Origin: Mactromeris polynyma
Taxonomy: Eukaryota > Mollusca > Bivalvia > Venerida > Mactridae
Length of the DNA stretch: 64,000 nt
Reading direction: 5' to 3'
Assembly: GCA_032209605.1 (NCBI GenBank)
Contig: JASFXZ010000035.1
Coordinates: forward strand, 1,865,001 to 1,929,000
The translations under genes were made by a program, and so were the position numbers. Positions within the stretch are counted from its first letter, which is position 1. The number at the start of each line of letters is the position of its first letter. Under the pieces are notes generated by a model, which did no database searches, was not told where the DNA came from, and saw only the letters and a list, made by a program, of their open reading frames with translations. Shown here piece after piece: positions 50,823-62,926 of the stretch.

Positions 50823-53800
50823 ATGACTTCATTTATAAGAAGTCATGGAACTTGCTTCTCAAGGAACAAGATGTGCAGCTTACAGGCAAGTTGTGTGAGC
50901 AGAAAAGTTGCAACTAGAGTCCCATTACTGAGGTGTCGCCAATTGCATCTGAAAAGTATTGGGAATTATACGATATCTACCTCTTTACCTGACACTGTTG
51001 ATCCAGTTGCAAATACAAAATGTACAAATCAGCATAGAAGTGACAATAATAAAGCAAAGGTGAATGCGTCAATTGATCATGTGATGAAAAACAGCACTTC
51101 ATCCGACCACTTGCTCCAGTCATTGTCAACATGGATTGAGTCTTTCAAATTGGACATTCAGGATATCGCGAATGTTCTGAATAGATTAAAGCATCTTAAG
51201 TACTCGGAGTTACGTAAAGTTGAGCCGGAAACTTATTTTTATTGTGCTCATAAATTTTCATTAGCTTACAAATGTCTTGAAAAAGATTCGGACATTGAAA
51301 AAACTTTTAATAGTTTACATGAAAGTCCTTATTTTCAGAATTTGTGTAACGATGTTTGTTCAAAGTTAAATACTGCCAATATAACTCAACTTGTGAGTAT
51401 TTTTCACAGCTTGAAATACCTTGGCATGAATGATTACAATCCTGCAATATTCCAATGTTTTGAAGGAATTTTGGAATGTAACATGACTGGGTGGTCCCTG
51501 GGTGAAGTTGTTAAGCTAATGGAAATCTGTAATACTCTTCCACATACTGGGCATTTGATGAAAGAGAGATTTGTGTACCCATTGTGTAGGATATATTTTA
51601 AATCCAATGAAGACTTGACCAGTGTTGATTATGTAGCGATTGCATCATTTCTGAAAATGGACGTGAACTTCACAGACATTGGGAGCAGATTAGCGTTAAA
51701 TAAATCTCTACGTAAACTTTGTAATGAAACAGATTTTCTCAATGATTTTGAAAATGCTAAATCGCTAATACAGTATTGTTATTACGTAAGAAAGTATCAG
51801 CATACCACTATGCAAGAATTAAATAATTTGGCAATCAAAGCAGCTGAAACAAATTGTAGAGCATTGGATATATCAAACTATTCCTTATTTCCTAAATCAG
51901 CAATCATCAGGAAGTTTATGAAAAATCAAGGTCTTTCTAAGATTAAAAGCACCGATTTGAACGTTGCAGAGTTAAGACAGATAATGTCGTCTGAAATGTA
52001 CTCGTGCCAAGTGCTTGATGAAAAAATCTGTGTACAAATTATTGATAAGTTCACGAAGCTGCGGACTGTCTGCTTGGAAGATCTGCTTTTTATGACATTA
52101 TTGGATGTTCGTGACAAGGTGTCGCAGTCGCTGCTTAAAATCAATGTTGACGATTTCATTGAGTTACCATTGACTTTGTTTTGCCTTAAATTGAAAATGT
52201 TTTCAACTTTCAAAGAAGGTGCTTCGACATATGAGCAGTATAACTTTTGGTATGATTTCCAGGACATTTTACTGGATGTTTATAGTCACAGTCGGAATTG
52301 TTACTCAAACAAACTGCATCAGAAAGTATTTCTTGGACTTCTTTTTTGCTCCTTTTTATCTAATGATTCTGCACACTTCCTGAAACAAATGTCCACCGAT
52401 AGTATGTACACAGTACCGATGGAAGTATTATTAATGGCTCATGAGCAGCTTGAGAAAGGACGTCGTGAAGTCTTGAAAACGTCCAACATTCACCCCAGGC
52501 TTATGAAGGAAGCTTTGTTAAATGCTGAGAATATTCTTGTGAAATTGATTCGTCTTAATTTATATGATTCGGGTTCATACATAAGCAGCAGTATGTGGGA
52601 TTATATTTCTGAAAAGCTGGAACATGGCAACAGAATTGTCGGTGAATGGCCGATGAAGTTAAATGTGCAAGATTTTTCTACGGATTATCAGGAGGAGCTG
52701 TTAAAGCTTAAAGATGATGTAAAAACTTTGTTTGATACACACGGGGACAAACCAACGACTAGAAGGATAAACATGGGAATATATCCTCTCTTTTATAGAG
52801 TCGCTTCTCGTCTCATATTACACAACAGATATTACAAGGATCTGGCTGATGAAATGCGCAGTTTATTCAGTTATAGGCAGCTTAAGATGTTGGATACATT
52901 ACTAGGCAAGTTTAAGTGTTCTGGGGTACTAGCAGGCTTTCCAGCGGTCCTAAAACTCCTAAGAAATCCTATTACATGTATTTTAATTTTGCTAAAATTC
53001 CTAAAAAGGTGTTAAAATTCGCTAAATGGCCCAAATTTTGCATTGCAATTCCTAATTTTAATGTTTCCTTTCAAGGCAAATTTCGATTATAAAAGCTAAA
53101 ATTACTTTACTTTTTTATATAATCTAAACTTTATTTAACAATATTGTTCTTGTTCTTTTGAAACAGTGTCTTTAAATACTGTTTATCAGTGGATCGTTAG
53201 CTTCAGCTTGGTACTGGCTGTGACTGGTGTACAAGGCCAGCTGAAGACCATTGAGCACTGGTTAACATACTATGACTTCCTATATGTAGGAGTTGATATT
53301 GTCTGAGCACTGGTTAACATACTATGACTTCCTATATGTAGGAGTTGATATTGTCTCAACTATTCAGAGGTAAGGTTGGTTATAGAATCAACCCTATTGT
53401 TTTAGAATGCAGTCCTAAAAGTCCTTATTTTAGCCCCTAAAATTAGTTCAGAAAAGCCCCAATTTTTTGGTTAGAAGCTGCAGGAAAGCCTGTTCTAGGG
53501 AACTCACAATTTGCTGTCCTGACAGGACTTCTTCTGTCTTAGAGAACAGGGCCCCTGGTGACAAATTGGGATTCTTTTTCACAGTAAATTAGAAAAAGGG
53601 GAAATTTATGTATCGACAAATATTTTAACAGTCAGTTTTAATTAATTAATTACTTTGTCACAGGCTTTGTCTTAATTTTTAGCTCTACTAGCCAAAGGTG
53701 CTCGTAGTCGTAATTTTGAGGTTGTCTTATTATTGAGATGGTCTTAAAGTAAGGGTTTACTGTAATGTTAATTTGATTTCTTCACCGCAGCTACAAATAA

Positions 53801-56800
53801 AGGAAAGAAATCTATGTGGAAACTAGAATTGTTGATATTCCGACTGAATCAACAGGCATGTCTCTTGTACCCAGAGCTACAGATACCCTGGTTACCAAGC
53901 CCAGCAGATCAGGTCCTGTACAGTGGATGTAAGTAGGATTTTCCCTCAAATTTCTCAAATAGATAGTTCCCATGTCTACAATACTTACCTCCCTTGTTCT
54001 TAAATCAGTCAATTTGATTGGCAAAACTGATCAGCCCGTAATTGGGAGTAATGTGATTGTAATTGCGAAAATGACAAGAGATTTTGTATTTGACAACCAC
54101 TTATTGAGCCAACTGCCCACATGAGCATAATGAATATATGTTTTTTATATCTGATTATTTTATCATCGTTTACAATATATTTCCTGTAATCTTTAAGGAA
54201 ATATGCCTATCAATATGGCCAACAATTTAGAACAAGGGAGGTAAATATTGTAAATGTGGGAACTATCTATAGGGGTCCCAGGACCCCCAACTCATCCATT
54301 TTGGGAGTCCCTGATAAATTGTGATCATCACATATTTTAATGCAGAATGAAGTCAGTAGTAAATGTGAGTCTTGCGTCCAAAATTTGCGTCGGTGACACA
54401 GAAAACATGCGTGCGGGAAATCCCTGTGTATGTTTGTGATAAAATTCTCTTGACATGTGAAAGTGTCAAGCAGATTTGTTTCCCTTTGAAACCTGCCTGG
54501 TTAGCTCAATTGGTAGAGGGCTGAACTGCCTCATGTGAGATCCTGGTTTGATTCCAGGGCTGGGCGGGTCATTTGGCTACGGTCATTTGTCCTCCACCTC
54601 TGATTCATGTGGGGAAGTTGTCTGTTGCTTGCAAGTTATTACTGGTGAATTCTAGGTCGACTGTCCTTCCCGGAACTTTCAGACAAGTCCACTTTGATCA
54701 AATATCATCAAACACATTGATTTGATACTTGGTACACAAACTCACCATTGTAAGGCAACTATGTAGTGCAAGTTGAATGACTGGCATTGATTTGATACTT
54801 GGTACACATACTCACCATTGTAAGGCAACTATGTAGTGCAAGTTGAATGACTGGCATTGATTTGATACTAGGTACACATACTCACCATTGTAAGGCAACT
54901 ATGTAGTGCAAGTTGAATGACTGGCATTGATTTGATACTTGGTACACATACTCACCATTGTAAGGCAACTATGTAGTGCAAGTTGAATGACTGGCATTGA
55001 TTTGATACTTGGTACACATACTCACCATTGTAAGGCAACTATGTAGTGCAAGTTGAATGACTGGCATTGATTTGATACTTGGTACACATACTCACCATTG
55101 TAAGGCAACTATGTAGTGCAAGTTGAATGACTGGCATTGATTTGATACTTGGTACACATACTCACCATTGTAAGGCAACTATGTAGTGCAAGTTGAATGA
55201 CTTTGGCATTGATTTCACACTTGGTACACATACTCACCATTGTAAGGCAACTATGTAGTGCAAGTTGAATGACTTTGGCATTGATTTCACACTAATAATG
55301 TCCCTTTTTTGGACTTAATATCCGAATAATGGCTATAAAACAGCTGAATACAAGCCTGGATGGGTGTTTAATGCTTATCTTACTGTGTATTGTAGATTGT
55401 GTACGACCATTGCTCAAACAACCGCCACTGTTAGATGATGCTCTGCACGCTTGTTTTGGAAAGAATCTATCTGTGGTACACAACAATATTGACGTTGGAT
55501 ATGGGGTGATAGCAAGTAAGTCTGCGGTATGTTCTCAGGCTTTGTCTTAATTGTTCAGAGAACAAGCCCATCTGGACAAGTTGCTCAGACAAACCACTGG
55601 CCAGAAATCATTGTTACTTGCCCAAATTTATATAACACTAATTCATAAGACACAGATGGTCACAATTATGTATCTGTACAATTTGTTAAAATCTTAGACA
55701 GATTTTATTTTTTTGAAAAAGTAGATTCACTAACATTAAGCACTTGCTCGTTCAGGCTAGCACTCAGTAATTTCTGCTGGCCCGAAATCAAAGTTACCAG
55801 CCCCAGGGCTAGCAGGTTACCATGACGACTGTTTGCATTAGGGGTTATAAGGATGTCACAGTACACCAGACCCCATGTGCACAAAGAATTAGTTTTCAGG
55901 GTCAAGATCAAATATAGTTTCTTTTAAACTTTGAAAAATTTGCTATGCTAAGCTAAATCTACTTACATACTGTGATAGATATGGTCATTTTGCACATTCC
56001 GCAGGCGTTTAAGTTCAAATCTCATATTTCTGTAGAAAAATATGGTTATTGATAAGTTACGCTTAACAAAAATACAAAACGGCATGGCCTAATTGTCAAA
56101 CTTTTATACTCGTTGTGTTTTTGCTTCATAGAATTCCTTGTGTTATATTGTTCAGGTAGATGTTTTGTGTTAGATCAGAAGAACAAACCTGTCAGCTTTA
56201 CTGTGGAAAATTTACATAATTCTCAAAAGCTTGGTTTAACAAGGTATGTAAGGCCAAGAATAAAAATGCAAAAGCAAGGGCTTATAATATATGTCTTAGA
56301 TAGTATACTACTCAAAATTTGCTAAGGGTCACCTAAGGCTACTACTAATATGTCCTCGTATAGGCCTTCAAATTCGGCGAAATTGTACACTGGCTATAAT
56401 GATACAAGGCTAAATTGTCCATTTCAAAAATTAATTATACAAGTTGACTAGGATTGTACCAGAAAATTACTTAAATGTGATTTTCCTTGCATAATGCCAA
56501 GGGCTATAACTCAAGAACAACTTCCAATGAGAAATGTGAAACTCCAGTATTTAGCTTGATTTCCAGTCACATTTATGTCTGACTAAGGAATATCAAAATT
56601 GAACTGTTTCTTTTTGATATGTGCTATCAAGAAATGTTGATCTTTATATCGACGTCATTATGTGATGTTAACTTTTCTGACAAAATGCTAATATTGTCTC
56701 ACAATGCCTGGCCACATACTCTTGACAATGATAAGCAGTTTTAATTTCTTTTAACAGCTTTATATATTTGAACCAAAATAATAACAGGTGGTCCTTGGCA

Positions 56801-58378
56801 AGTTTTGAGTAGTATATATTCAAGATTTTGAAAAAGGCATGTGGAATGTCTGGATTTAATCCCTAGGCGGGATGGTCCTGTCCGTCCGTAACATTTAGAT
56901 ATGGCCATTTGTCCCCGACATCTGATTATTGTGGGGATGTCGTCGGCTACTTGCGGAAGGACAAGTCGGTACTGGATAATTCCAGGAAAAATAAATTATT
57001 TAAAAGCCTCATTTATTGAAAAATTAGGAACAAGAGTTTGACCTATAACCTTATTGGGTAAATGTTAAATGATTGTATTGTATATATGATGGAAAATGTA
57101 AGCATCAACACGTTGTTTCAGTGTGGAATTAAAGCTTATGTTTTGATCAATTCAAACATCAGCTCTTTTGACTAATTGGCAATAGTTGGTATCCTTGATT
57201 ATTGTGTCCGGAACTGTCATCATATAAGTTTAAATCCTCTCGCTGATAATGCATCTTTGGCGGTGGAGGAGCATAATGTTTTTCAAACATCTCTTGTTCT
57301 AAATTTAAACCAATTTTATTTACTTCCCAACTTTCATTAGTATGGGTCTGGTTTCCCTGATTTCCCATAGCAAATGAAAAACATTTTACAAAAAATGTAC
57401 TGATAAATTGTACTGTATAGTATTCAGCATAGCCTTCCAGTGCTTTGATTCTGTTGTGCGTTTGTTTCAGATACGCCATGTGTTACAAACATTTTCAACC
57501 ACGTATGAAAAGGGAAGGCAGAATGATGTTTGATGATAATGTGAGATACTTGAAGATACTTGGGTTCAATGTTATCTTGGTAAGATTTGTCTTAGTTATG
57601 GGGAAAAAATGTTGTTTCAATAAACAAAACCTGCAGGAAGACAATCCAGAAAACAGATCAGTCTTTGTCATAAAAATACATTCCTGGTGGTAAGAGAATA
57701 GCATAGTTTAATCTGTCCTGTCTGGATAGAGATTGTAAATTAGATAACATTGAAAAAAACACGAAATATAAGTTCTAGGTTTATTACCTCGGGATTGCTC
57801 GGGCGAGCAGCGTCCAGTAAGTTGTCCGATCAATAACTTTAGAAGCATTTGTCCAATCATCACCAAATTTGGTCAGAATGTGTGTGGGCATAATATCTCA
57901 GACAAGTTGACAACCAGCCATATCGCTCGAGTCACTCAAAAATTATCGCCCTTTAATTATAGAGAAATTACCCAAAGTAGGTATTGTCCGATCAATAACT
58001 TTAGAAGCATTTGTCAGAATGTGTATGGGCATACTATCTCAGTGTCACTTGGGAGTTATTGCCCCTTTGATTATAGAAACTACCTAAAATTTGTCTTGTT
58101 TTAACCCTGAGCTCTGACTAAGGAAGGGCGTATTTTGCGACAGTTTGTCACTCTTGTTAAATTTATATATTACTTCATTTTTGACTTTTCAGATAACCGA
58201 CAAGGAATGGAATTCCATTGGCCTGTCTGAAAGATGTGATCAGAGAGACTACATTCGGGAGAGAATCTTCAACTACAAAGAAGAAGAAAATTTTGATACA
58301 AGATGGGACAAGATGAATTTTAAAACTGTGTCAGACGATTGGAAAAAAGCCCTTACTCTCTCTAACATGCCGCAATAA
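50823..58378 (+). CDS. FAST kinase domain-containing (FASTKD) family protein, six coding exons
   Basis: Exons: 50823-52905, 53791-53928, 55396-55515, 56156-56243, 57471-57579, 58193-58378; 907 residues. An in-frame TGA 15 bp upstream fixes the first ATG. The N-terminus is Arg- and Ser-rich and lacks acidic residues, as expected for a mitochondrial presequence. Exon 1 encodes a long helical repeat-like region (to about residue 694). Residues of about 695-810 resemble FAST-type domains (MWKLELLIFRLNQQACLLYP, HNNIDVGYGVIA, VLDQKNKPVSF). The last about 60-70 residues form a RAP domain (DDNVRYLKILGFNVIL then ITDKEWNS and RDYIRERIF). Family members bind and process mitochondrial RNAs. Intron 1 uses a GC donor (CTAG|GCAAGT); reading past it stops at 53015. 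Which paralogue this is (FASTKD1-5) is not clear. Confidence 0.9.
53253..53356. repeat. 52-bp perfect direct duplication in FASTKD intron 1
   Basis: Two adjacent copies of a 52-bp unit starting GAGCACTGGTTAACATACTA. Identity is essentially complete, so the duplication is recent. Confidence 0.9.
53709..53763. mobile_element. right-end fragment of CAGTAAAACCTC MITE
   Basis: TTTTGAGGTTGTCTTATTAT then TGAGATGGTCTTAAAGTAAG and GGTTTACTGTA match the right end of the family. It ends about 30 bp before the FASTKD exon 2 acceptor (53790). Confidence 0.7.
53961..54268. mobile_element. 308-bp fold-back MITE in FASTKD intron 2
   Basis: The left arm (AGATAGTTCCCATGTCTACA, ATACTTACCTCCCTTGTTCT) is complementary to the right arm (AGAACAAGGGAGGTAAATAT, TGTAAATGTGGGAACTATCT) over about 60 bp with some mismatches. 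The interior (GAGCCAACTGCCCACATGAG) is shared with the truncated copy at 8917-9149. It begins 33 bp after the exon 2 donor. Confidence 0.85.
54491..54665 (+). mobile_element. tRNA-derived SINE in FASTKD intron 2
   Basis: Head: CCTGCCTGGTTAGCTCAATT then GGTAGAGGGC (A box), and B box GGTTTGATTCCAGGGCTGGG. Body: CATTTGTCCTCCACCTCTGA, GTGGGGAAGTTGTCTGTTGC, TTGCAAGTTATTACTGGTGA. It is the most complete of the four copies. Confidence 0.85.
54715..55295 (+). repeat. 70-bp minisatellite, about 8 near-identical units, FASTKD intron 2
   Basis: Units contain CATTGATTTGATACTTGGTA, CACATACTCACCATTGTAAG and GCAACTATGTAGTGCAAGTT, closing with GAATGACTGG. Only the last units differ (ACTTTGGCATTGATTTCACA). 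It lies about 100 bp before the exon 3 acceptor. Confidence 0.97.
56840..56998 (+). mobile_element. 5'-truncated SINE in FASTKD intron 4
   Basis: Starts within the tRNA-like region (TGGATTTAATCCCTAGGCGG) and continues with the shared body (CATTTGTCCCCGACATCTGA, GTGGGGATGTCGTCGGCTAC, TTGCGGAAGGACAAGTCGGT). The A-box portion is missing. Confidence 0.75.
57254..57302 (+). repeat. fragment of the 34350-34572 repeat family
   Basis: GGAGGAGCATAATGTTTTTC then AAACATCTCTTGTTCT matches the right end of the repeat at 34350-34572. It lies in FASTKD intron 4. Confidence 0.6.
57825..58090 (+). repeat. internally duplicated repeat in FASTKD intron 5
   Basis: The block GTCCGATCAATAACTTTAGA then AGCATTTGTC occurs twice (about 57827 and 57987), each followed by AGAATGTGTRTGGGCATA and a CTCRAG/AATTATYGCCCTTT-type block. 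The TTCCGATCAATAACTC-like wording also occurs near 34425 and 59257, suggesting one broad repeat family. Confidence 0.6.
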
Positions 58379-59256
58379 TTTCACCTGTCATATTTTGTGG
58401 CTTTATTATATGTATGTACAGTTGAGGCCTTTTGTTTTGGGCTGTTTATTCTACCTATACAAACAGTATGTATTATTCCCTGATTTCCATTTGAAATTCC
58501 CTTGCAAATAATATTTTTATGGAAATGAGGGAAACAATTACGGAATTAAGGACAATTAGTTGGGATTGATCCACATTTTTTTAAACATTTGGAGACATTT
58601 GTCAAAAAAATACTGTTATTTGTCAAAATTGATAAAAAAAAGTTTGAAAAAGGTAAAAAGACTATTTGTCCCTCACTGCTGCAAAGTCAGGCCCCAATCT
58701 CCCAAAGCATCTCAATCTTGAGGTAAATCTCAGGTAAAATCTTGTCTCAAATCTTGATATAAGCGCCGCTGTACGATTTCCTACCTCTTCTTTAAGTGTC
58801 GTCATATCCAGTAAACGTCACATGTGACGTCACCATGTACTGACAGTAGGCAATATTTGCCCCACATGGCAATATGAAAACAAAGTGTCCATATGGAGAA
58901 AACATTGTTTCCTGCTTATCACATGTTGCGTTTTCTTGAAATGACGTTGCTTACAAAAGAGGTTGTAAATCCCATAGCAGCGCTCATATGTCTCTACCGA
59001 GACTAGACTCAAAATTGGTATCACATGGCAAAAAAATGAGATTTGAGTTTTTCTAAAAAAAATCAAGAGATCCAAATTGAGATTTGTCTTGGATGTGGAA
59101 TCTCGCAGGCTCGAGACCCAGTCACAACATGCAAAAATCATTATAAATTGTACTAGCATCTCTCATTCATTTCCTTGCGTCTGCTTTATCCCAAGTGGCA
59201 TCAAGTTTTACCCGTGTCCGTCAGTCTGTACACCAGTCCTTGCCAAAAATTGGTTT
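58379..59256. other. 3' flank of FASTKD, no gene seen
   Basis: AT-rich 3' UTR and intergenic DNA. No second exon set, RNA gene or strong array is visible. A unique AATAAA site close to the stop was not identified. Confidence 0.4.
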
Positions 59257-59372
59257 CTGATCAATAACTCAATTCATATTAAGCACATCTGCATAGGATA
59301 ATAATTTGAACTTGACCTGTAAGTTTATTATCCTATGTGCATGAGCTTAATATGAATTGAGTTATTGATCAG
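59257..59372. repeat. 48-bp inverted repeat with 20-bp loop
   Basis: The left arm 59257-59304 (CTGATCAATAACTCAATTCA, TATTAAGCACATC) and right arm 59325-59372 (its complement, GAATTGAGTTATTGATCAG at the end) pair over 48 bp with a few mismatches. The arms carry the GATCAATAACTC wording of the 34.4-kb repeat family, so this looks like a head-to-head duplication of part of that repeat. Confidence 0.85.
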
Positions 59373-60084
59373 AACCCATGTTTGCAGGAGTTATGGCCCT
59401 TTATCAACTTAAACAATTAGTTTCCAATCAATGATGCTTGAAAAGCTTATAGCAAGGGCATCATTGTCCTCTTCATTATAAGGGAACAATAGTGGTACTG
59501 ATAGGAAATTAATACTTGATTGTGAATAAATTGTGAATTGAATTTTATTTTTATAAAATAAATCAATGATTACATGTTGTGTTATTTGTTCTTGTTGTGT
59601 TTCAGTTATTTTTACAAAAAAAATGACATTTAGTAGATAATTTGTTCCGAAATGTGCCAAACAGAAACATCAAATTCAGCCATCAATAAAGCCGGAAATT
59701 TTAGCAAATTAATATATTGTATATTCGGTTTAGATAATTAGAAATGCAGCATAACAACGAGAGAAGCTCGAGGATATAATCAGAATGAGAATGTTTCAAT
59801 ATGCCTGTTTTGAAATGTAGTGGTGCAGGTAATACATTGTATATATAATATTATGCGATCACAGTTAATACACCAGCACTATCTTTACATAGGAACAGTT
59901 GTATACAAACTGAGGTGGACTGCCAATGAAAACACGTTTTGGAAAATATTGACCAATAGACATCATGTATACAGCAGTAATCGGTCCTGTGGTCAGTTAC
60001 GGCCAACAACTGAGAACGTTACGAAACTGTTTTGTTTTGTATCCATGATCTTCCGTATCACATTCACTGCACATAGGGAACCAA

Positions 60085-61303
60085 ATTGCTAATGTTATGA
60101 AATGTTGGCTGCATATAAATATAACATCTGAAACAATGGAGATAATGTCTGGAGTTCCCAAAGGCTCGATCCTCGGCCCTCTATTATTTTTTCTTTATCT
60201 AAATGATATGAAATACCAACTGCCTATATCCATCTTTATGCTGACGATTCCACCCTGTATACACCTGGCACTGATATCAAAACTATACTGGCCACTCTTC
60301 AAACAAATAAATGCAACCATTTTTTGGTGCCAAATAAATAACATGTCTTTACATCCTAATAAATCTACATGTATGATTATATCGTCGAATAACCGTCTCA
60401 AAAACCTTGATATTGAACTAACGCTGTATATAGATAAAACTAAATTGCAAAATGTAAATGTTCAAAAGGTACTTGGTATTTACATTGATAACACCTTATC
60501 ATGGAATACCCATCTTACAAAAAATGTACTCCTATCAATTCAAAAATTGCACTTTTAAAAAGAATTACACCGTTTTTATCATTTGAAATGAAAATGTTAT
60601 TTTATAATCCATATATTTTATAATGGACTACTGTTGTACCGTTTGGGGTACTGGACAAAAATGTTATAAATCTGTAGGTAAATTACAAGCGTGAGTAGCT
60701 AGATTAATACAAAAGGAGTTTGCCAACCTTGATGACTCAAAATTACTCAATAAATTAAATTGGATATCGTTTGATAATAGATGTTTTTATCATTCTTTAG
60801 TCCTTGTCTACAAAGCTTACTGCCATGAGAGTCCCCAGTATATTCCATCATTATTAATTTTTTTATCCAATAGTATATACAGTTTAAGATCAGTGGAAAA
60901 CAATGACTTAGTCACGCCAACTTTCAAAACAAAATACATGAACAATTATTTTACAAATTAAGTGCTGTTAATTGGAACAAAATTCCCAACAATATAGAAT
61001 CAGTCTTGTCAGCAAATACTTTCAAAAGAGCATTAAAATCATTTTTATTGTAAAAAGGTCTAAATTCGATTATGTTTGTTATGAAAGTTATTATTAGCAT
61101 TTACTATTATATTGATATATATGTACTATTTACAATATCTGATGAGTGATTGTCTTGAATGAACGAATGTGTTTTATATAATTATTGTGTTTCAATTTAT
61201 GTTGTTGTCTGTTAGAAGACCATGTTTTATTTAAGAATTGTACAACTGTATTTGTATACCTCTTTACATGTCACCTTCTATAAATAAACATATTATTATT
61301 ATA
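60085..61303 (+). pseudogene. 5'-truncated, degenerate non-LTR retrotransposon
   Basis: One frame reads SGVPKGSILGPLLFFLYLND, a hallmark of non-LTR reverse transcriptases. The catalytic YADDSTLYTPGTD appears in the next frame after a shift. The first frame then resumes with MSLHPNKSTCMIISS and VLGIYIDNTLSWNTHL. Further downstream, frames with stops read FYNPYIL, DYCCTVWGTG-like and KLNWISFDNRCFYHSLVLVY. The end is WNKIPNNIESVLSANTFKRA, followed by a short A/T-rich tail with TATTATTATT. The element lacks its 5' half and has several frameshifts and stops, so it is dead. Confidence 0.85.
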
Positions 61304-61646
61304 CACATTTATTGAATGCAAGGCTGGACTAATTTTGAATAAACAGTAGTGACTGTATTTGATGAGTCATACATGGCAATACTTGATATATTTATACCAA
61401 TTACCAGTAGATAGCAATCTTACAGTTGTTGCCCAAGCATGAATAATTGTCAATATGCAACTGAATGGAGGTAATTGTAAAAAATTCAATAAGTATGAAA
61501 ATTATTTGAGGATATTCGTGTTTCATTCAACCCACAGCTGTGATTATGCACTTATCAATGTTTGACAAATCAGAGAAAATCTACTACATGACTTGTAACC
61601 ATGACTACCAACAGCAAATGACATTTAGATTTCATAACATCAAAAC

Positions 61647-61905
61647 CTTTTTTGGTGCAGCCATACTAAAATGGTTTTGCTATTTGCATATCAGTGTTGT
61701 ATACACTAGTCAAATTTTACGTTAACCACCAAAGCAATTTCTTTTCAAACGAAAAATATTTGTAACCTTGACGCGGATTGGTTAATCTTTCGATAAAGGG
61801 TATGTTACCTTACCCAAATCCACTGAATTTCAGTCAATTTGCACAACAAATGCTAACCTTCAAATTACGCCAACCATCTTTTTTCAAGATATTTCTTGTG
61901 TCAGA
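61647..61905 (+). repeat. interspersed repeat family R1, copy 4
   Basis: Matches 46050-46335 and 35248-35440 (TGGTTTTGCTATTTGCATAT, CAGTGTTGTATACACTAGTC, GACGCGGATTGGTTAATCTT). It keeps the 3' extension (CAAATTACGCCAACCATCTT, TTTTCAAGATATTTCTTGTG). Confidence 0.85.
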
Positions 61906-62484
61906 AATTGCCACATTCAACAGATTATGCCTACAGTTCTTCAGTGAGAGCGAAGTTTCTTAGAAGAAAGTTAGGAGTTAAATGTCTTAGTTATTGTTAT
62001 ATATGTCAAATTCAGCCAAATAAAACATATTTCATCAGCAAGAATGTTTTTCCTTACCAAATATGTAAAAAAAAAGTACATTAATTATATAAAATATGTC
62101 ATGCCGCCTTAAATAGAGCATTTTTTTACCTAAAGTCAGAAATACACCAAAAAGGCTTCTTCACGGGCACTTGACATGTTATCTCTTACAAGTCACAAAA
62201 CACTATCTGAATAATTAATGACCCTTACAAAAATTTACGATACGAAAAAATTATGTCGTCTCTGGCTGAATGGATAAATTGATATGTTAGAATTATGGAC
62301 GATTATCCGAGCTAAAATTACCGATACAATGTTCGATACGCTGTGGTAGGCCAGGCTATAAATGTGTATTGATGTCTTTTTGTCGAATGCCTTGATCAGT
62401 GTTGAAGTTGCTTGATCAATATGTATATACATTGTTTTTGTTTTAAGCTCATCCTTCAGGTTTTGTGCAATATTTCTGCTACTA

Positions 62485-62630
62485 CAGTAAAACCTCAATA
62501 ATACGACCGTCCTCTGGACCCTTGTAAACTGGTCTTTCGTATCGAGGCGGTCTTAATATTGAGGTTAAATAAAGAGCAAAACGTTGAGAATGGACTTGAA
62601 AATCGAGTTCTTAATATTTTGGTGAGATTT
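62485..62630. mobile_element. CAGTAAAACCTC MITE, right end lost
   Basis: Begins CAGTAAAACCTCAATAATAC after TA, with the family interior (GGTTAAATAAAGAGCAAAAC, GAGAATGGACTTGAAAAT). The right end fades at TTTTGGTGAGATTTTTTAAG. Confidence 0.8.
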
Positions 62631-62752
62631 TTTAAGAGTGTTGCATTTTATTTGACAATCAATTATAATATCTGCATGTATTCAGGTATATTGATGTTTT
62701 GTTTCAATGTTGTTTTGAATACTCCTGAAAATTACCTATGTACATGTATTTA

Positions 62753-62926
62753 CGGGAAAACCTCGAATGATAAGACCACCTCAAAATTAATAACACAATT
62801 TTCAAGTCCATTTTCACTGTTTTACTCTTTATTCCACCTTAAGACCACCTCAATATTAAGACCACCTCAATAAGAAGACCAGTTTTGAAGGGTCTCAATG
62901 GTGGTCACATTATTGAAGTTTTACTA
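62753..62926. mobile_element. CAGTAAAACCTC-type MITE, degenerate ends
   Basis: Starts CGGGAAAACCTCGAATGATA and ends TTATTGAAGTTTTACTATA. The interior is inverted relative to the copy at 62485 (CAAGTCCATTTTCACTGTTT, TACTCTTTATT). Two family members therefore lie about 120 bp apart in opposite orientation. Confidence 0.8.

Noticed and set aside
52906..53015. FASTKD protein ending at 53015 as a complete 730-residue product
   Set aside because: The last about 36 codons are intron-like, and FAST/RAP coding exons follow in correct phase. The GC donor explains the transition.
60097..60558. Intact reverse transcriptase gene
   Set aside because: The YADD motif lies in a different frame from the flanking motifs, stops follow, and the 5' half is missing.
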